Counted from the first letter of the stretch, positions 44,517 to 54,314 are shown. The stretch is 64,000 bases of DNA from an uncultured Verrucomicrobiota bacterium (GCA_903838675.1 CAILZI010000126.1:124001-188000); one strand, 5' to 3'. A program made the numbers and translations. The notes: generated from the letters alone by a model not told the origin.

Positions 44517-45350
44517 TTACCCTATCTTCACCACACCAACCGTCGTGTTGTCCTGACGGTCGTTGTTGATGCGGCGGATGGCGAAGATGATCGCATCGGC
44601 GATTTTGTCCGCCGTGGTGTGCTTGCCAAAGCTGAGCAGTTCCTCAAGCGCCTTGTGGGTGAGCGTGAAGATGCCATCGCTGGCAGCGATGATGATGTCG
44701 CCTCTCGTCAAGGTCCAAGGCTCTGGGGGAGTGTCGATCATCGCGAGCGGCATGCCCAGAAGCGCGGCCTGAAGCGTGTGGCGGTCAGGGTGATTTTCTG
44801 CTTCCTCGCGGCTGATCTCACCGCGGTCAGCCCGGGCGTCGATAAGCGGAGAAAGGCTGTGGTCGGCATTGAGGCGGATCAATTCGCCACCGCGAAAGAG
44901 GAAGAGCGGCGAGTCGCCCACGCTGATCCATTCCATCGTCTTCGGCGTGATGAGCACTCCCACCATGGTGGTGCCCATGGGCGGAGCCACGCTGGGCATG
45001 CGGCTGGTGATGAAGCCAAGGGTTTCATTCGCCGTCTCGACGGCATGCTTGAGCTTCCATGAGTGCGGACCGTCCTGCTCATGGTAGGCGCGCACAAAGG
45101 CATTCACTCCGATGTAGCTGGCCACGCTGCCGCCCGCATGGGCACCGAGGCCATCGCCAATGACGAGCAGCAGGCGTTCAAGGCTGCGCTCCTCGGGCTC
45201 GGCGGCATCGGCAAAGGCGTAGTAGTCTTCCTGGTTGTCGCGACGGCCACGATACTGCCTCGCGGCAAAATCTTGCTCCTGAATGAACGCAGGCGGCTCG
45301 GTTTCAAACAGGGGAACTCGATCGGTAATGACGGTGGTGGTGGCGCTCAC
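44517..45350 (-). CDS. PP2C-family Ser/Thr protein phosphatase
   Basis: 277 residues. The start is GTG 45350, whose bases overlap the TGA of the mutarotase gene (GTGA, 4 nt), pointing to translational coupling. Metal-binding and core motifs are in order: GRRDNQEDYY, LLVIGDGLGAHAGG, MGTTMVGV, WISVGDSPLFLFR, IIAASDGIFTLT and DNTTVGVV. PP2C enzymes remove phosphate from Ser/Thr using two Mn/Mg ions. The usual D-G-[MV]-G-G is D-G-L-G-A here. No transmembrane segment; cytoplasmic. It is encoded near, and divergently from, a Ser/Thr kinase that it may counteract (inference from position). Confidence 0.88.
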   Translation of the reverse strand: MSATTTVITDRVPLFETEPPAFIQEQDFAARQYRGRRDNQEDYYAFADAAEPEERSLERLLLVIGDGLGAHAGGSVASYIGVNAFVRAYHEQDGPHSWKLKHAVETANETLGFITSRMPSVAPPMGTTMVGVLITPKTMEWISVGDSPLFLFRGGELIRLNADHSLSPLIDARADRGEISREEAENHPDRHTLQAALLGMPLAMIDTPPEPWTLTRGDIIIAASDGIFTLTHKALEELLSFGKHTTADKIADAIIFAIRRINNDRQDNTTVGVVKIG

Positions 45351-46450
45351 TCGGCGGAAAACTGGTAAATCGTGGTGCTATTGAACATTTCACCCGGGCG
45401 CAGGATCACGCTGGGGAAGGAAGAATGATTCGGACTGTCAGGATAATGCTGCGTTTCAAGGCAGAAGCCATGACGCTTTGCATAAATATGCCCCCCCTTG
45501 CCCGGTACCCCATTGAGGTGGTTGCCGGTGTAAAGCTGCACGCCGGGCTCGGTAGTGCGCACGGTCATCACACGGCCGCTGGCGGGATCCTTCACGGTGG
45601 CGGCCAGCTTCATGCCGCTGCCGGAGAGGACGTAGTTGTGATCGTAGCCAATGCCCTGAATGAGCGGTTTGAAATCAGCGCCGATGCGTTCGCCGATGGC
45701 GTGCGGGGTGGTGAAGTCCAGCGGCGTGCCCTTGATGCTGACGATCTCTCCCGTGGGGATGAGGTCGTCATCCGTAGCGGTGATGAACTCCGTGGGAATG
45801 GTGAGCTGGTGGCCGAGGATGTCACCGCTGCCCTCACCGGCGAGGTTGAAGTAGCAGTGGTTGGTCAGATTGAGGACGGTGGGCTTGTCCGTCCCGGCTC
45901 GATAACTGATCTCAAGTGCGTTATCATCCGTGAGCCTGTAGCTCACGGTGCACTCCAGCGTGCCGGGATAGCCTTCCTCGCCATCGGCACTAATGTAGCC
46001 GAGCATAACTCCATCTCGACTCACTTTCGTCGCCCAGAGTTTTTTGTCGAAGCCTTCCATGCCACCGTGGAGCTGGTGCTTGCCGGAGTTGGCGGTCACC
46101 TTGTATTCCACGCCGTCGAGCTTGAAGGTGGCATGGCCAATGCGGTTGGCATAACGGCCCGCGATGCAGCCGAAGAAGGGGTTTTTGCCCAGGTAACCGT
46201 CCAGTGTGTCAAACCCGAGCGCCACATCGGCAAACTTGCCGTTTTTGTCCGCCACCTTGATCGAGACGATGTAGGCACCCCAGTTGGTGATCTTGACTTC
46301 CATGCCGCTGGCATTGCGCAGCGTGAAGAGCTTAACATCCTCACCCGCAGGGGTTTTCCCCCAAACGGAAGTTTCGACGCTGGCAGCGACTGACGAACCG
46401 GAGAACGACATGAGAAGCAGGAAAAGGGTTGCTAGCGCGTGGCGGCGCAT
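45347..46450 (-). CDS. galM: Aldose 1-epimerase (galactose mutarotase), exported
   Basis: 367 residues. The start is ATG 46450, which gives the signal peptide MRRHALATLFLLLMSFSGSS ending VAA; the frame runs much further upstream but that part is the antisense of the kinase gene. Motifs of the family: VWGKTPAGEDVKLFTLRN, ITNWGAYIVSI, FFGCIAGRYANRIGHATF, HQLHGGMEGFDKKLW, NLTNHCYFNLAG (catalytic His), GYDHNYVL, and FCLETQHYPDSPNHSSFPS (catalytic Glu). It interconverts alpha and beta anomers of aldohexoses. The signal peptide puts it in the periplasm, common for polysaccharide degraders. It is the first gene of a two-gene unit with the PP2C phosphatase. Confidence 0.9.
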   Translation of the reverse strand: MRRHALATLFLLLMSFSGSSVAASVETSVWGKTPAGEDVKLFTLRNASGMEVKITNWGAYIVSIKVADKNGKFADVALGFDTLDGYLGKNPFFGCIAGRYANRIGHATFKLDGVEYKVTANSGKHQLHGGMEGFDKKLWATKVSRDGVMLGYISADGEEGYPGTLECTVSYRLTDDNALEISYRAGTDKPTVLNLTNHCYFNLAGEGSGDILGHQLTIPTEFITATDDDLIPTGEIVSIKGTPLDFTTPHAIGERIGADFKPLIQGIGYDHNYVLSGSGMKLAATVKDPASGRVMTVRTTEPGVQLYTGNHLNGVPGKGGHIYAKRHGFCLETQHYPDSPNHSSFPSVILRPGEMFNSTTIYQFSAE

Positions 46451-46598
46451 GGTTGTGGTTGGGTAGGTTGGAAGGCGAGTGTGACGGAGTCGCCCCATTT
46501 CCGCAAGAAGGGATTCCATGCCCAAGGATGAAGTTTCTGGCCTCGTCCGCAGGATCGTGTGTAACCTCTGCCGCCATCTTCCCCATGCAGCCGGTATC

Positions 46599-49500
46599 AT
46601 GGACTCTACCACGCCCTCCTCTGATCCCCTCCACGGACTGAACCCCGCCGACCTGATGGCTGCTGCCGCCATGCCGACGGACGGTGGGGCAGACACGCTT
46701 CCGCTGTCTCCACGTGATCTGCCTTCACTGGCGGAAATCGCCGCTGCGTTTCCTGATCTCGAAATTCTCGATCTCATCGGCCACGGAGGCATGAGCGCGG
46801 TTTTTCGTGCGCGGCAGCCGAAGCTGGACCGCGTCGTCGCGCTCAAGGTCCTGCCCAAATCTCTCGCGGCCACGCCGGGCTTTGCGGAGCGCTTCACGCG
46901 GGAGGGGCGCGTGCTCGCACGGCTCAGCCACCCGAACATCGTGACCGTGCATGACTTTGGCGAGAGCGGCGGCTTCTGCTTTCTCATCATGGAATACGTG
47001 GACGGGGTGAACCTGCGGCAGGCCATGCGCGCGGGTCGCTTCACGCCGGAGCAGGCGCTGAACATCATTCCCGTGATGTGTGAGGCGCTGCAGTATGCCC
47101 ACAGCCAGGGCGTGCTGCACCGCGACATCAAACCGGAGAACATCCTGCTGGATGCGAAGGGCAAGGTGAAGATCGCCGACTTCGGCATCGCCAAGATCCT
47201 CAACGAGGACGGCGACAGTGGGATGATGCTGACGCAAAGCGGAGCGAAGCTCGGCACCGCGCCGTACATGGCGCCGGAGCAGATCGAGAAGCCCGGCAGC
47301 GTGGACCACCGTGCGGACATCTACAGCCTGGGTGTGGTCTTTTATGAGATGCTCACCGGCGAGCTGCCGCTGGGCCGCTTTGCGGCGCCTTCCGAAATAT
47401 CGGACGTGAATGGCAACATGGACGAGGTCGTCTTCCGTGCGCTGGCGAAAGACCGTGCGATGCGCCAGCAGAGCGCGGGCGAGTTTAAGACGCAGATCGA
47501 GGGCATCGCCTCCATGCCTCCGCAGGCGCGGCGCTCGCTGGCCCTGCAGTTCAGCAGTTTTGAGTACAAGTCAAAGCGCACGCTGCTGGGCAGACCGCTG
47601 CTGCATGTCACCTCGGGCATTGATCCCACGACGGGTCGCAAGCGTACAGCGCGCGGCTTCTTTGCCTTTGGGGACCGTGCCGTGGGAGTCGTGGCTTTCG
47701 GTGGCTATGCACGTGGCTTGTTTGCCTGTGGTGGCATGGCCGTGGGTGTTTTTGCGCTCGGAGGCTTGAGCATTGGCCTCCTTTCCTGGGGTGGTCTCGC
47801 CCTCGCGTTGCTGCTGGCTTACGGTGGCATGAGCGTGGGCTTTTTATCCGCAGGCGGCCTGGCCCTGGGCTGGGAGGTTGCGGGAGGTTTGGCAGCAGGT
47901 GTGCATGCGTATGGCGGGCAGGTATATGCTCTTGTCAGCGGCATGGGCGGGCAGGTGCATGCGCCTCAAGTGATCAAGAATCTCATGGAGGCGCCGCCCT
48001 TGCTGCAGTGGCTGGTGCGGATCACCAATCAAAGCGCCTTCCTGATGAGCTGGATCTGGCTGCCGGCGATGCTTCCATCCGTGATCATGCCTTGGTGGGC
48101 GCGCAGGCAGCTTGAATTTGAAGCCCAAGGCGGCGCGCAACGCACAACGGCCTGGCATGAGCGCCCCTCACGCGTGCTCTGGATTCTGCCTGTTTCGATT
48201 TTGCTGTTCCTGGCTCTCTCATGGATGTTCCGCCTTTGGTCCAACGCAGGCAATGCAGGAGTGACCGCGCAAATATTCGTCGCGTCTGCGATCGAATGCG
48301 CTGGCTTTGTCCTTGCCGCGACCAGCCTGCCGCTCTGGCTGCGGCTGGTGCCGATGAACTCGTTTTATGGGGTGCGCCTGCCCTCCACCTTTGTTTCTGA
48401 TGCACGCTGGTATGAGGTGAACGCCGTCTTTGGCAGACATCTTTTTTGCTGGTCGCTCACGGTCATCGCTGCGGGCATCGCGGGCTTTTATCAACTGCCG
48501 CGCCATCAGGACGCCTACTCGTGGGCGGCCATCACACTGACGCTGGTCGCGGTTGCGGCCTCAGTGGTGTCCACACTGGTCTGGATGCACCGGCATCCGA
48601 TGGGCCGGCCTGTCATCAAGCCCCATCGGCTGGTGCGGAATCTCGAACTCGTCATCCCAGTGATCGTGCTGATGCTGTTCGTCCGCTCATTCATCGCCCG
48701 GCCTTATTTCGTGCCGAGTGGCAATGAACCGGGTGTGGCTAAGAACAGCCGCTGGATCGCCTCGCACCTCGACGCGGGTTTCGCGCAGGGAGATCTCATC
48801 GCCTATGCGCATGAGAGCGGGCAGACCTGGCTGGCGCGTGTTGTCGCTGTCGAACCCAAAGGCCTGCTGCTGAAACGCGGTGGCAGTCCTGATGAGTTCC
48901 TCATGCCGTGGGACAAGATCATTGGGAAGATGCTGTTTTCGTATTTGTCACCGGGGGTGGTGACTGGGGCAGGCAGTGCCGTTTCTGTGTCTCTTCCGGC
49001 GGTAGTGGAGGGGACAGCGCATGCGCTGGAACAACAGCCTGTGCTGCGTTTCACGCGGTTGAAACGCAACGGCCAGGAATGGCAGTGGCCGCTTTACTCT
49101 CCGGAAGGAAAGCCCGTGAACGATGACGAATCCAAGCGTCTCGTCATGGCCTCAGCGGGTGGGGATATGAGCGGACAAGGTGCCGAAGACTGCTGGCTGC
49201 AGCTCTGGTTTGAACATCCTGACTTCGACCAGCACAGTTCGTTCAGGATTGATATAACCGGCACCAATGGTCTCCCATTGAACGACCGCGATGCGAGCAT
49301 TGCCGGGCCCGTGAGGCACCTGGGTGCACCGGAGTCTCCATTGCTCAGCTATGTCGTCAGTCCCGGGCGCGTTGGCAAACTTCCTTCAGATGTTCAGATC
49401 ACCCTGCGGTACAACATCGGACCGTGGCAGTCTGGCGTTATGCTGCCCTCCACATTCAATGGTGCCATGGCGCTCGGCGATGATTGCATGCTCGCTGGCT

Positions 49501-49757
49501 TTGGGGATGACCCTCAGCACCACGCTTTTGTCTCATGGTCCATGGGTTCTGACGTGACCTTCTATGACGCTGTGGCCCGGCTGAAGGATGGCAGGAGCAT
49601 CGGTTCCTTCGGCTTGTCACGGAGCTCAAATGGGAAAAACATTGTGCAGAGGGTGAAATTCCTGGTGCCTCTGCGTGAGGTGGAATCTTTTCAGTTTCGC
49701 AGTCGTAAGATGCGAAGCGTGACCTTCCCTCAAGTGATGATCCCTCCCCTGCCATGA
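46599..49757 (+). CDS. Membrane-bound Ser/Thr protein kinase with Gly-decad repeats, SdpI-like and signal-peptidase-like domains
   Basis: 1,052 residues from ATG 46599; an in-frame ATG at 46518 exists but the extension looks non-coding. The kinase domain (about residues 55-330) is complete: GHGGMSAVF loop, VALK with K83, HRDIKPEN with D176, DFG at D194, and APEQ. Residues ~352-440 are ten-residue glycine repeats of the type A-x-G-G-x-x-x-G-x-[FL] (GGMAVGVFALGGLSIGLLSW). Several membrane helices follow, with an SdpI-like motif (FYGVRLPSTFVSDARWYEVN) around residues 590-610. Residues ~684-780 resemble signal peptidase I (LFVRSFIARPYFVPSGNEPG), but the catalytic Ser of S-G-S-M is replaced by Asn (N709). 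The C-terminal ~270 residues are unrecognised. Its stop overlaps the sigma-factor start (ATGA), so the two are translationally coupled. Probably a signalling kinase that senses something at the membrane. Confidence 0.87.
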   Translation: MDSTTPSSDPLHGLNPADLMAAAAMPTDGGADTLPLSPRDLPSLAEIAAAFPDLEILDLIGHGGMSAVFRARQPKLDRVVALKVLPKSLAATPGFAERFTREGRVLARLSHPNIVTVHDFGESGGFCFLIMEYVDGVNLRQAMRAGRFTPEQALNIIPVMCEALQYAHSQGVLHRDIKPENILLDAKGKVKIADFGIAKILNEDGDSGMMLTQSGAKLGTAPYMAPEQIEKPGSVDHRADIYSLGVVFYEMLTGELPLGRFAAPSEISDVNGNMDEVVFRALAKDRAMRQQSAGEFKTQIEGIASMPPQARRSLALQFSSFEYKSKRTLLGRPLLHVTSGIDPTTGRKRTARGFFAFGDRAVGVVAFGGYARGLFACGGMAVGVFALGGLSIGLLSWGGLALALLLAYGGMSVGFLSAGGLALGWEVAGGLAAGVHAYGGQVYALVSGMGGQVHAPQVIKNLMEAPPLLQWLVRITNQSAFLMSWIWLPAMLPSVIMPWWARRQLEFEAQGGAQRTTAWHERPSRVLWILPVSILLFLALSWMFRLWSNAGNAGVTAQIFVASAIECAGFVLAATSLPLWLRLVPMNSFYGVRLPSTFVSDARWYEVNAVFGRHLFCWSLTVIAAGIAGFYQLPRHQDAYSWAAITLTLVAVAASVVSTLVWMHRHPMGRPVIKPHRLVRNLELVIPVIVLMLFVRSFIARPYFVPSGNEPGVAKNSRWIASHLDAGFAQGDLIAYAHESGQTWLARVVAVEPKGLLLKRGGSPDEFLMPWDKIIGKMLFSYLSPGVVTGAGSAVSVSLPAVVEGTAHALEQQPVLRFTRLKRNGQEWQWPLYSPEGKPVNDDESKRLVMASAGGDMSGQGAEDCWLQLWFEHPDFDQHSSFRIDITGTNGLPLNDRDASIAGPVRHLGAPESPLLSYVVSPGRVGKLPSDVQITLRYNIGPWQSGVMLPSTFNGAMALGDDCMLAGFGDDPQHHAFVSWSMGSDVTFYDAVARLKDGRSIGSFGLSRSSNGKNIVQRVKFLVPLREVESFQFRSRKMRSVTFPQVMIPPLP

Positions 49758-50470
49758 CTTCCTCCTTCCACGACACCCGCTGGACGCTCGTCTCACGTTC
49801 ACGTGGCAGTGACACGCAGGCAAAGGCAGCGCTCAGTGAACTGTGCGAGGCCTACTATGCGCCGGTGATGGCGTTTCTGCGGCGTGATGGGCGTGCGGAA
49901 GATGTGGCGCGGGATCTGGCGCATGACTTCTTTGCCAAGCTGCTCGCGGGCGGAACGATTGACGGCGCGGATCCCTTGCGTGGGAAATTTCGCAGCTACC
50001 TGCTCATGTTCTTGAAACGATTCGCCGCCAATCAACGAATTCATGATCATGCGGCCAAGCGCGGCGGTGGCCAGATCCATGCGGTGATCGACGGTGAGTC
50101 GGACCAGACTGAAGCCGGCCTGCAAATCGCCGACACAAGCATCGAAGCACCGGATGCGGCCTTTGACCGCCAGTGGGCGCTGACGTTGCTGGCGTGTGCG
50201 CTGGGACACTTGGAGTCGGAGATGCGTGATGAAGGCAAGTCAGCGCACTTTGATGCATTGAAGCCATGGCTGACGGCGGAAGCCGATGCAACGCCGCAAA
50301 GCGAGGTGGCCGCGAAACTCGGCATGAGTGTGGAGGCGGTAAAAGTGGCCGTGCATCGTTTGCGAAAGCGATTTCGCGAGGCGGTGAAGGCGGAGATCGC
50401 GCAAACGGTCAGCGATGCCGACACGGTGCGTGAGGAGCTTGAGGCGCTGATGGCGGCGCTGCGGAAGTAG
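49754..50470 (+). CDS. RNA polymerase sigma-70 family (ECF-like) sigma factor coupled to the kinase
   Basis: 238 residues. The N-terminus (SSFHDTRWTLVSRSRGSD, then ALSELCEAYYAPVMAFLRRD, AEDVARDLAHDFFAKLL) is region 2 of the sigma family found next to Ser/Thr kinases in Planctomycetes and Verrucomicrobia. PLRGKFRSYLLMFLKRFAAN and RQWALTLLACAL are further family marks. Region 4 with its helix-turn-helix is SEVAAKLGMSVEAVKVAVHR at about residues 180-200. It overlaps the kinase gene by four bases, which suggests the kinase controls this sigma factor, by phosphorylation or binding (inference). A REP palindrome starts 3 nt after the stop codon. Confidence 0.85.
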   Translation: MTSSFHDTRWTLVSRSRGSDTQAKAALSELCEAYYAPVMAFLRRDGRAEDVARDLAHDFFAKLLAGGTIDGADPLRGKFRSYLLMFLKRFAANQRIHDHAAKRGGGQIHAVIDGESDQTEAGLQIADTSIEAPDAAFDRQWALTLLACALGHLESEMRDEGKSAHFDALKPWLTAEADATPQSEVAAKLGMSVEAVKVAVHRLRKRFREAVKAEIAQTVSDADTVREELEALMAALRK

Positions 50471-50472
50471 CC

Positions 50473-50489
50473 CAGTTGCGGCGCAACTG
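50473..50489 (+). repeat. REP palindrome 1 (upstream of RAYT)
   Basis: CAGTTGC-GGC-GCAACTG, perfect 7-bp arms. With its right flank (AGCAACTT) it is identical over about 25 bp and in the same orientation to REP 4 at 51244-51264. Confidence 0.8.
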
Positions 50490-50508
50490 AGCAACTTTAG
50501 GCTGAGGC

Positions 50509-51189
50509 ATGGATTTCCGGTTCTTTGATCCAGGCGCGAAGACTGATGTCACGCAGCGGCAGTTGCCGCACTGGGAACAAGCGGATGCCTACTACTTCAT
50601 CACCTGGCGCACTGCGGATTCCGTCCCTGCAAATGTATTCGAGAAATGGAATGAAGAGCGGTGTGCCTGGTTAAGGGATCACGGGATTGATCCTGCCTTA
50701 GAAGACTGGCAGCGCGAAGTCGAAATGCTGCCCGAGCGGGATCATCGGGAGTTCTACCGGGTCTTCACTACCAAGTGGCATGGGATGCTGGATGAATGCC
50801 ACGGTGACTGCGTGTTAAAGCAGCCGGGGTTGCGTGATGTCGTTGTACAAAATTTGCGGCATATGGACGGCGAAAAGTATTCACTGGAGGCATTCGTGGT
50901 CATGCCGAATCATGTGCACGTGCTAGTGGGTGTTCCAGGGCGTGCCGGGATGAAAAGCCTCTGCCGCAACTGGAAACGCTACACCGCAGGCAGGATTAAT
51001 ACGCTGCTGGGGAAGGATGGCCAGTTCTGGCAATGGGAGAGCTTTGACCACGTCGTGCGCAGTCCTGCCAGCCTGGAGAAGTTCCGAAACTACATCCTGC
51101 AGAATCCCGTGAAAGCACGACTGCGGGAGGAGGAATATCACGTCTTCACAAATCAGCCCAGTTGTTGTGCAACTGGGCTGAGAAAGTAG
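50509..51189 (+). CDS. REP-associated tyrosine transposase (RAYT, Y1/IS200-like)
   Basis: 226 residues. The histidine pair of the HUH nuclease is in FVVMPNHVHVLVGVPG (H-V-H), and the likely catalytic Tyr is in KFRNYILQNPVKARL near the C-terminus; the N-terminal LPHWEQADAYYFITWR is also characteristic of the group. RAYTs cut and rejoin single-stranded DNA at REP palindromes and are thought to spread them, usually as single domesticated copies. The gene is enclosed by REP palindromes with a shared core. One of them forms the last codons of the gene (QPSCCATGL), so the C-terminus was probably extended or replaced by a REP. Confidence 0.88.
   Translation: MDFRFFDPGAKTDVTQRQLPHWEQADAYYFITWRTADSVPANVFEKWNEERCAWLRDHGIDPALEDWQREVEMLPERDHREFYRVFTTKWHGMLDECHGDCVLKQPGLRDVVVQNLRHMDGEKYSLEAFVVMPNHVHVLVGVPGRAGMKSLCRNWKRYTAGRINTLLGKDGQFWQWESFDHVVRSPASLEKFRNYILQNPVKARLREEEYHVFTNQPSCCATGLRK
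51154..51180 (+). repeat. REP palindrome 2, inside the 3' end of the RAYT gene
   Basis: CAGCCCAGTTG-TTGTG-CAACTGGGCTG, perfect 11-bp arms, the longest of the set. It lies within the coding sequence of the transposase, nine bases before its stop codon, and could also act as a transcript-end hairpin. Confidence 0.8.
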
Positions 51190-51190
51190 T

Positions 51191-51209
51191 CCAGTTGCGC
51201 CGCAACTGG
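51191..51209 (+). repeat. REP palindrome 3
   Basis: CCAGTTGCG-C-CGCAACTGG, perfect 9-bp arms around a single base, directly after the transposase stop codon. Same AGTTGC/GCAACT core as REP 1 and REP 4. Confidence 0.8.
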
Positions 51210-51243
51210 TCAGGGGTTTGCATTGTATTCGGACGGTCTGAAT

Positions 51244-51264
51244 CTCAGTTGCGGCGCAACTGAG
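51244..51264 (+). repeat. REP palindrome 4 (between RAYT and aspS)
   Basis: CTCAGTTGC-GGC-GCAACTGAG, perfect 9-bp arms, then CAACTT. It sits 10 bp past the aspS stop codon (TAA at 51277-51275), so it may stabilise the aspS transcript end as well. Confidence 0.8.
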
Positions 51265-51274
51265 CAACTTCACT

Positions 51275-53113
<1,839 letters not shown>

Positions 53114-53384
53114 GGCTAAAAAAGGGCGCGTAGAGTCGGCGGATTCGGCCTGCGTGCAAGGGGTAAGGCAGGGCCAAAATGCGTGGTGGGAGAAAGCCCA
53201 TGGAGCGGGCCTTTCCCTCCCGGCATGCCTCGGAGAGCACTTCCGCAGCCGGTGACCAAATGCGCCATGAGTCTGATTTGTACATCCAAGGCTCCTGCCA
53301 CGAGCGGATACACAGCGGGCATTCATGAGGCCCTCCCCAGCAGGGTCTGTTCTTCAGTTTTGTTCAACGCGCAGGAATAAAACC

Positions 53385-53422
53385 GTGTCGATACCTCTCT
53401 TAAAAGGAGTGGCCTCGACACC
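53385..53422. repeat. Inverted repeat in the 426-bp aspS-sigma intergenic region
   Basis: GTGTCGA (53385-53391) and TCGACAC (53416-53422) are perfect 7-bp arms around 24 bp. The region 53114-53539 otherwise holds only the direct repeats and promoter-like sequence listed next; no gene was recognised in it. Confidence 0.4.
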
Positions 53423-53440
53423 GCCGATGGCTTCAAAAGT

Positions 53441-53470
53441 TAGACAAACTTCGGTTTAAAATTAGACAAA
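53441..53470 (+). promoter_or_regulatory. Direct-repeat operator candidate upstream of the ECF sigma gene
   Basis: TTAGACAAA occurs at 53441-53449 and 53462-53470, 21 bp apart, i.e. two turns of the helix on the same face. It lies just upstream of a TTGACG at 53485-53490 with an A/T-rich ATTATT 17 nt later (53508-53513), a weak promoter candidate. The spacing suits a dimeric activator or repressor. Confidence 0.4.
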
Positions 53471-53539
53471 ACAGAAACAAATCTTTGACGAAACAGCGTT
53501 TGTCGCAATTATTGACCTTGTCAGACTCCTATAACCATC

Positions 53540-54136
53540 ATGAACACGACTGAAATTTCCCCTGAGGTTGACCCCAATGTCGTCGAAGATATCCGCCTCC
53601 TGAAGCGCATCTCGGAACGCGATTCCGCCAGCTTCCAGACCTTCTACAAAAAGTACAGCGGCCTCATTTTCGCCTCGATCTCCAACGTCCTGAACGACCA
53701 CCACGACACGGAGGACGTCATGCAGGAGGTCCTCGTGCAGGTGTGGAACAAGGCCCACCTCTACGAACCCCGCAAAGGCAAGCCGCTGACCTGGCTGACG
53801 ACTCTGGCGCGCAACCGTGCCATTGACCGCATTCGCTCCAAGCAGCGCCGCTCCCGCCTGAACGACGATTTCGAGTCCGAGAACAAGAAGGACCAGTACG
53901 AATTCGAGCCCTCCGGCCACGAAAACCTCGAGTTCAAGGAGCGCGACACCATCCTCCACAGCGCCGTGTCCCGCCTGACCCAGGATCAACGCGAGGCCAT
54001 CGAGCTGACCTACTTCACCGGACTCACCCAGGCCGAGGTGGCCGAGCGACTTCATGAGCCACTTGGCACGATCAAAGCTCGCATTCGTCGTGGCGTGAAC
54101 CGCCTCGAGACGCTGGTGAAGCCACGCCTTGCCTAA
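53540..54136 (+). CDS. ECF-type RNA polymerase sigma factor (SigK/RpoE-like)
   Basis: 198 residues. Region 2 is complete (SFQTFYKKYSGLIFASISNV, DTEDVMQEVLVQVWNKAHLY, GKPLTWLTTLARNRAIDRIR), and region 4 has the helix-turn-helix LTQAEVAERLHEPLGTIKAR with RRGVNRLETLV after it. The short linker and the 'LTWLTTLARNRAID' motif are those of the SigK branch. No anti-sigma gene is adjacent: the next gene is dtd on the other strand, so regulation is not by the usual neighbour. A strong terminator follows, so this is a single-gene unit. The base count between the operator-like direct repeats and the start is about 70. Confidence 0.92.
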   Translation: MNTTEISPEVDPNVVEDIRLLKRISERDSASFQTFYKKYSGLIFASISNVLNDHHDTEDVMQEVLVQVWNKAHLYEPRKGKPLTWLTTLARNRAIDRIRSKQRRSRLNDDFESENKKDQYEFEPSGHENLEFKERDTILHSAVSRLTQDQREAIELTYFTGLTQAEVAERLHEPLGTIKARIRRGVNRLETLVKPRLA

Positions 54137-54170
54137 ATTTCCAACCCCCAAAACTTGGAAACCCAATGAG

Positions 54171-54198
54171 AAGGGCGGACTTCGGTCCGCCCTTTTTA
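54171..54198 (+). terminator. Rho-independent terminator of the ECF sigma gene
   Basis: AAGGGCGGAC-TTCG-GTCCGCCCTT: a perfect 10-bp stem with a UUCG tetraloop, followed by TTTA. It begins 34 nt after the stop codon. The clearest terminator of the window. Confidence 0.93.
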
Positions 54199-54215
54199 TG
54201 CATTCAGCCAAGCAG

Positions 54216-54236
54216 CCTTGTTGCTGTGCAACAAGG
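54216..54236. repeat. Solo REP-like palindrome
   Basis: CCTTGTTGC-TGT-GCAACAAGG: perfect 9-bp arms sharing the GTTGC/GCAAC core of the RAYT-linked palindromes 3-4 kb away. It sits between the sigma terminator and the convergent dtd gene, a typical REP location. Confidence 0.6.
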
Positions 54237-54314
54237 GAGAGCTCCGCTTCGCCCATGGCGTGCGGTGGTCCCCAGCGGTGGGTGTTGGTGTTGGTGTTTG
54301 CGGCGCGGTTCCCA

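Noticed and set aside
45425..46393. 322-codon plus-strand frame opposite the mutarotase
   Set aside because: Antisense shadow of a gene with complete GalM motifs.
46451..47320. N-terminal extension of the mutarotase frame to 47320
   Set aside because: It would overlap the kinase domain on the other strand. The signal peptide at 46450 gives a normal 367-residue GalM.
53114..53326. Longer aspS start at 53326
   Set aside because: The added 71 residues are not AspRS-like; ATG 53113 gives the standard N-terminus.
53114..53539. T-box or other riboswitch leader for aspS
   Set aside because: No specifier-loop arrangement, antiterminator or T-tract was seen on the minus strand; only one 7-bp inverted repeat with a long loop.
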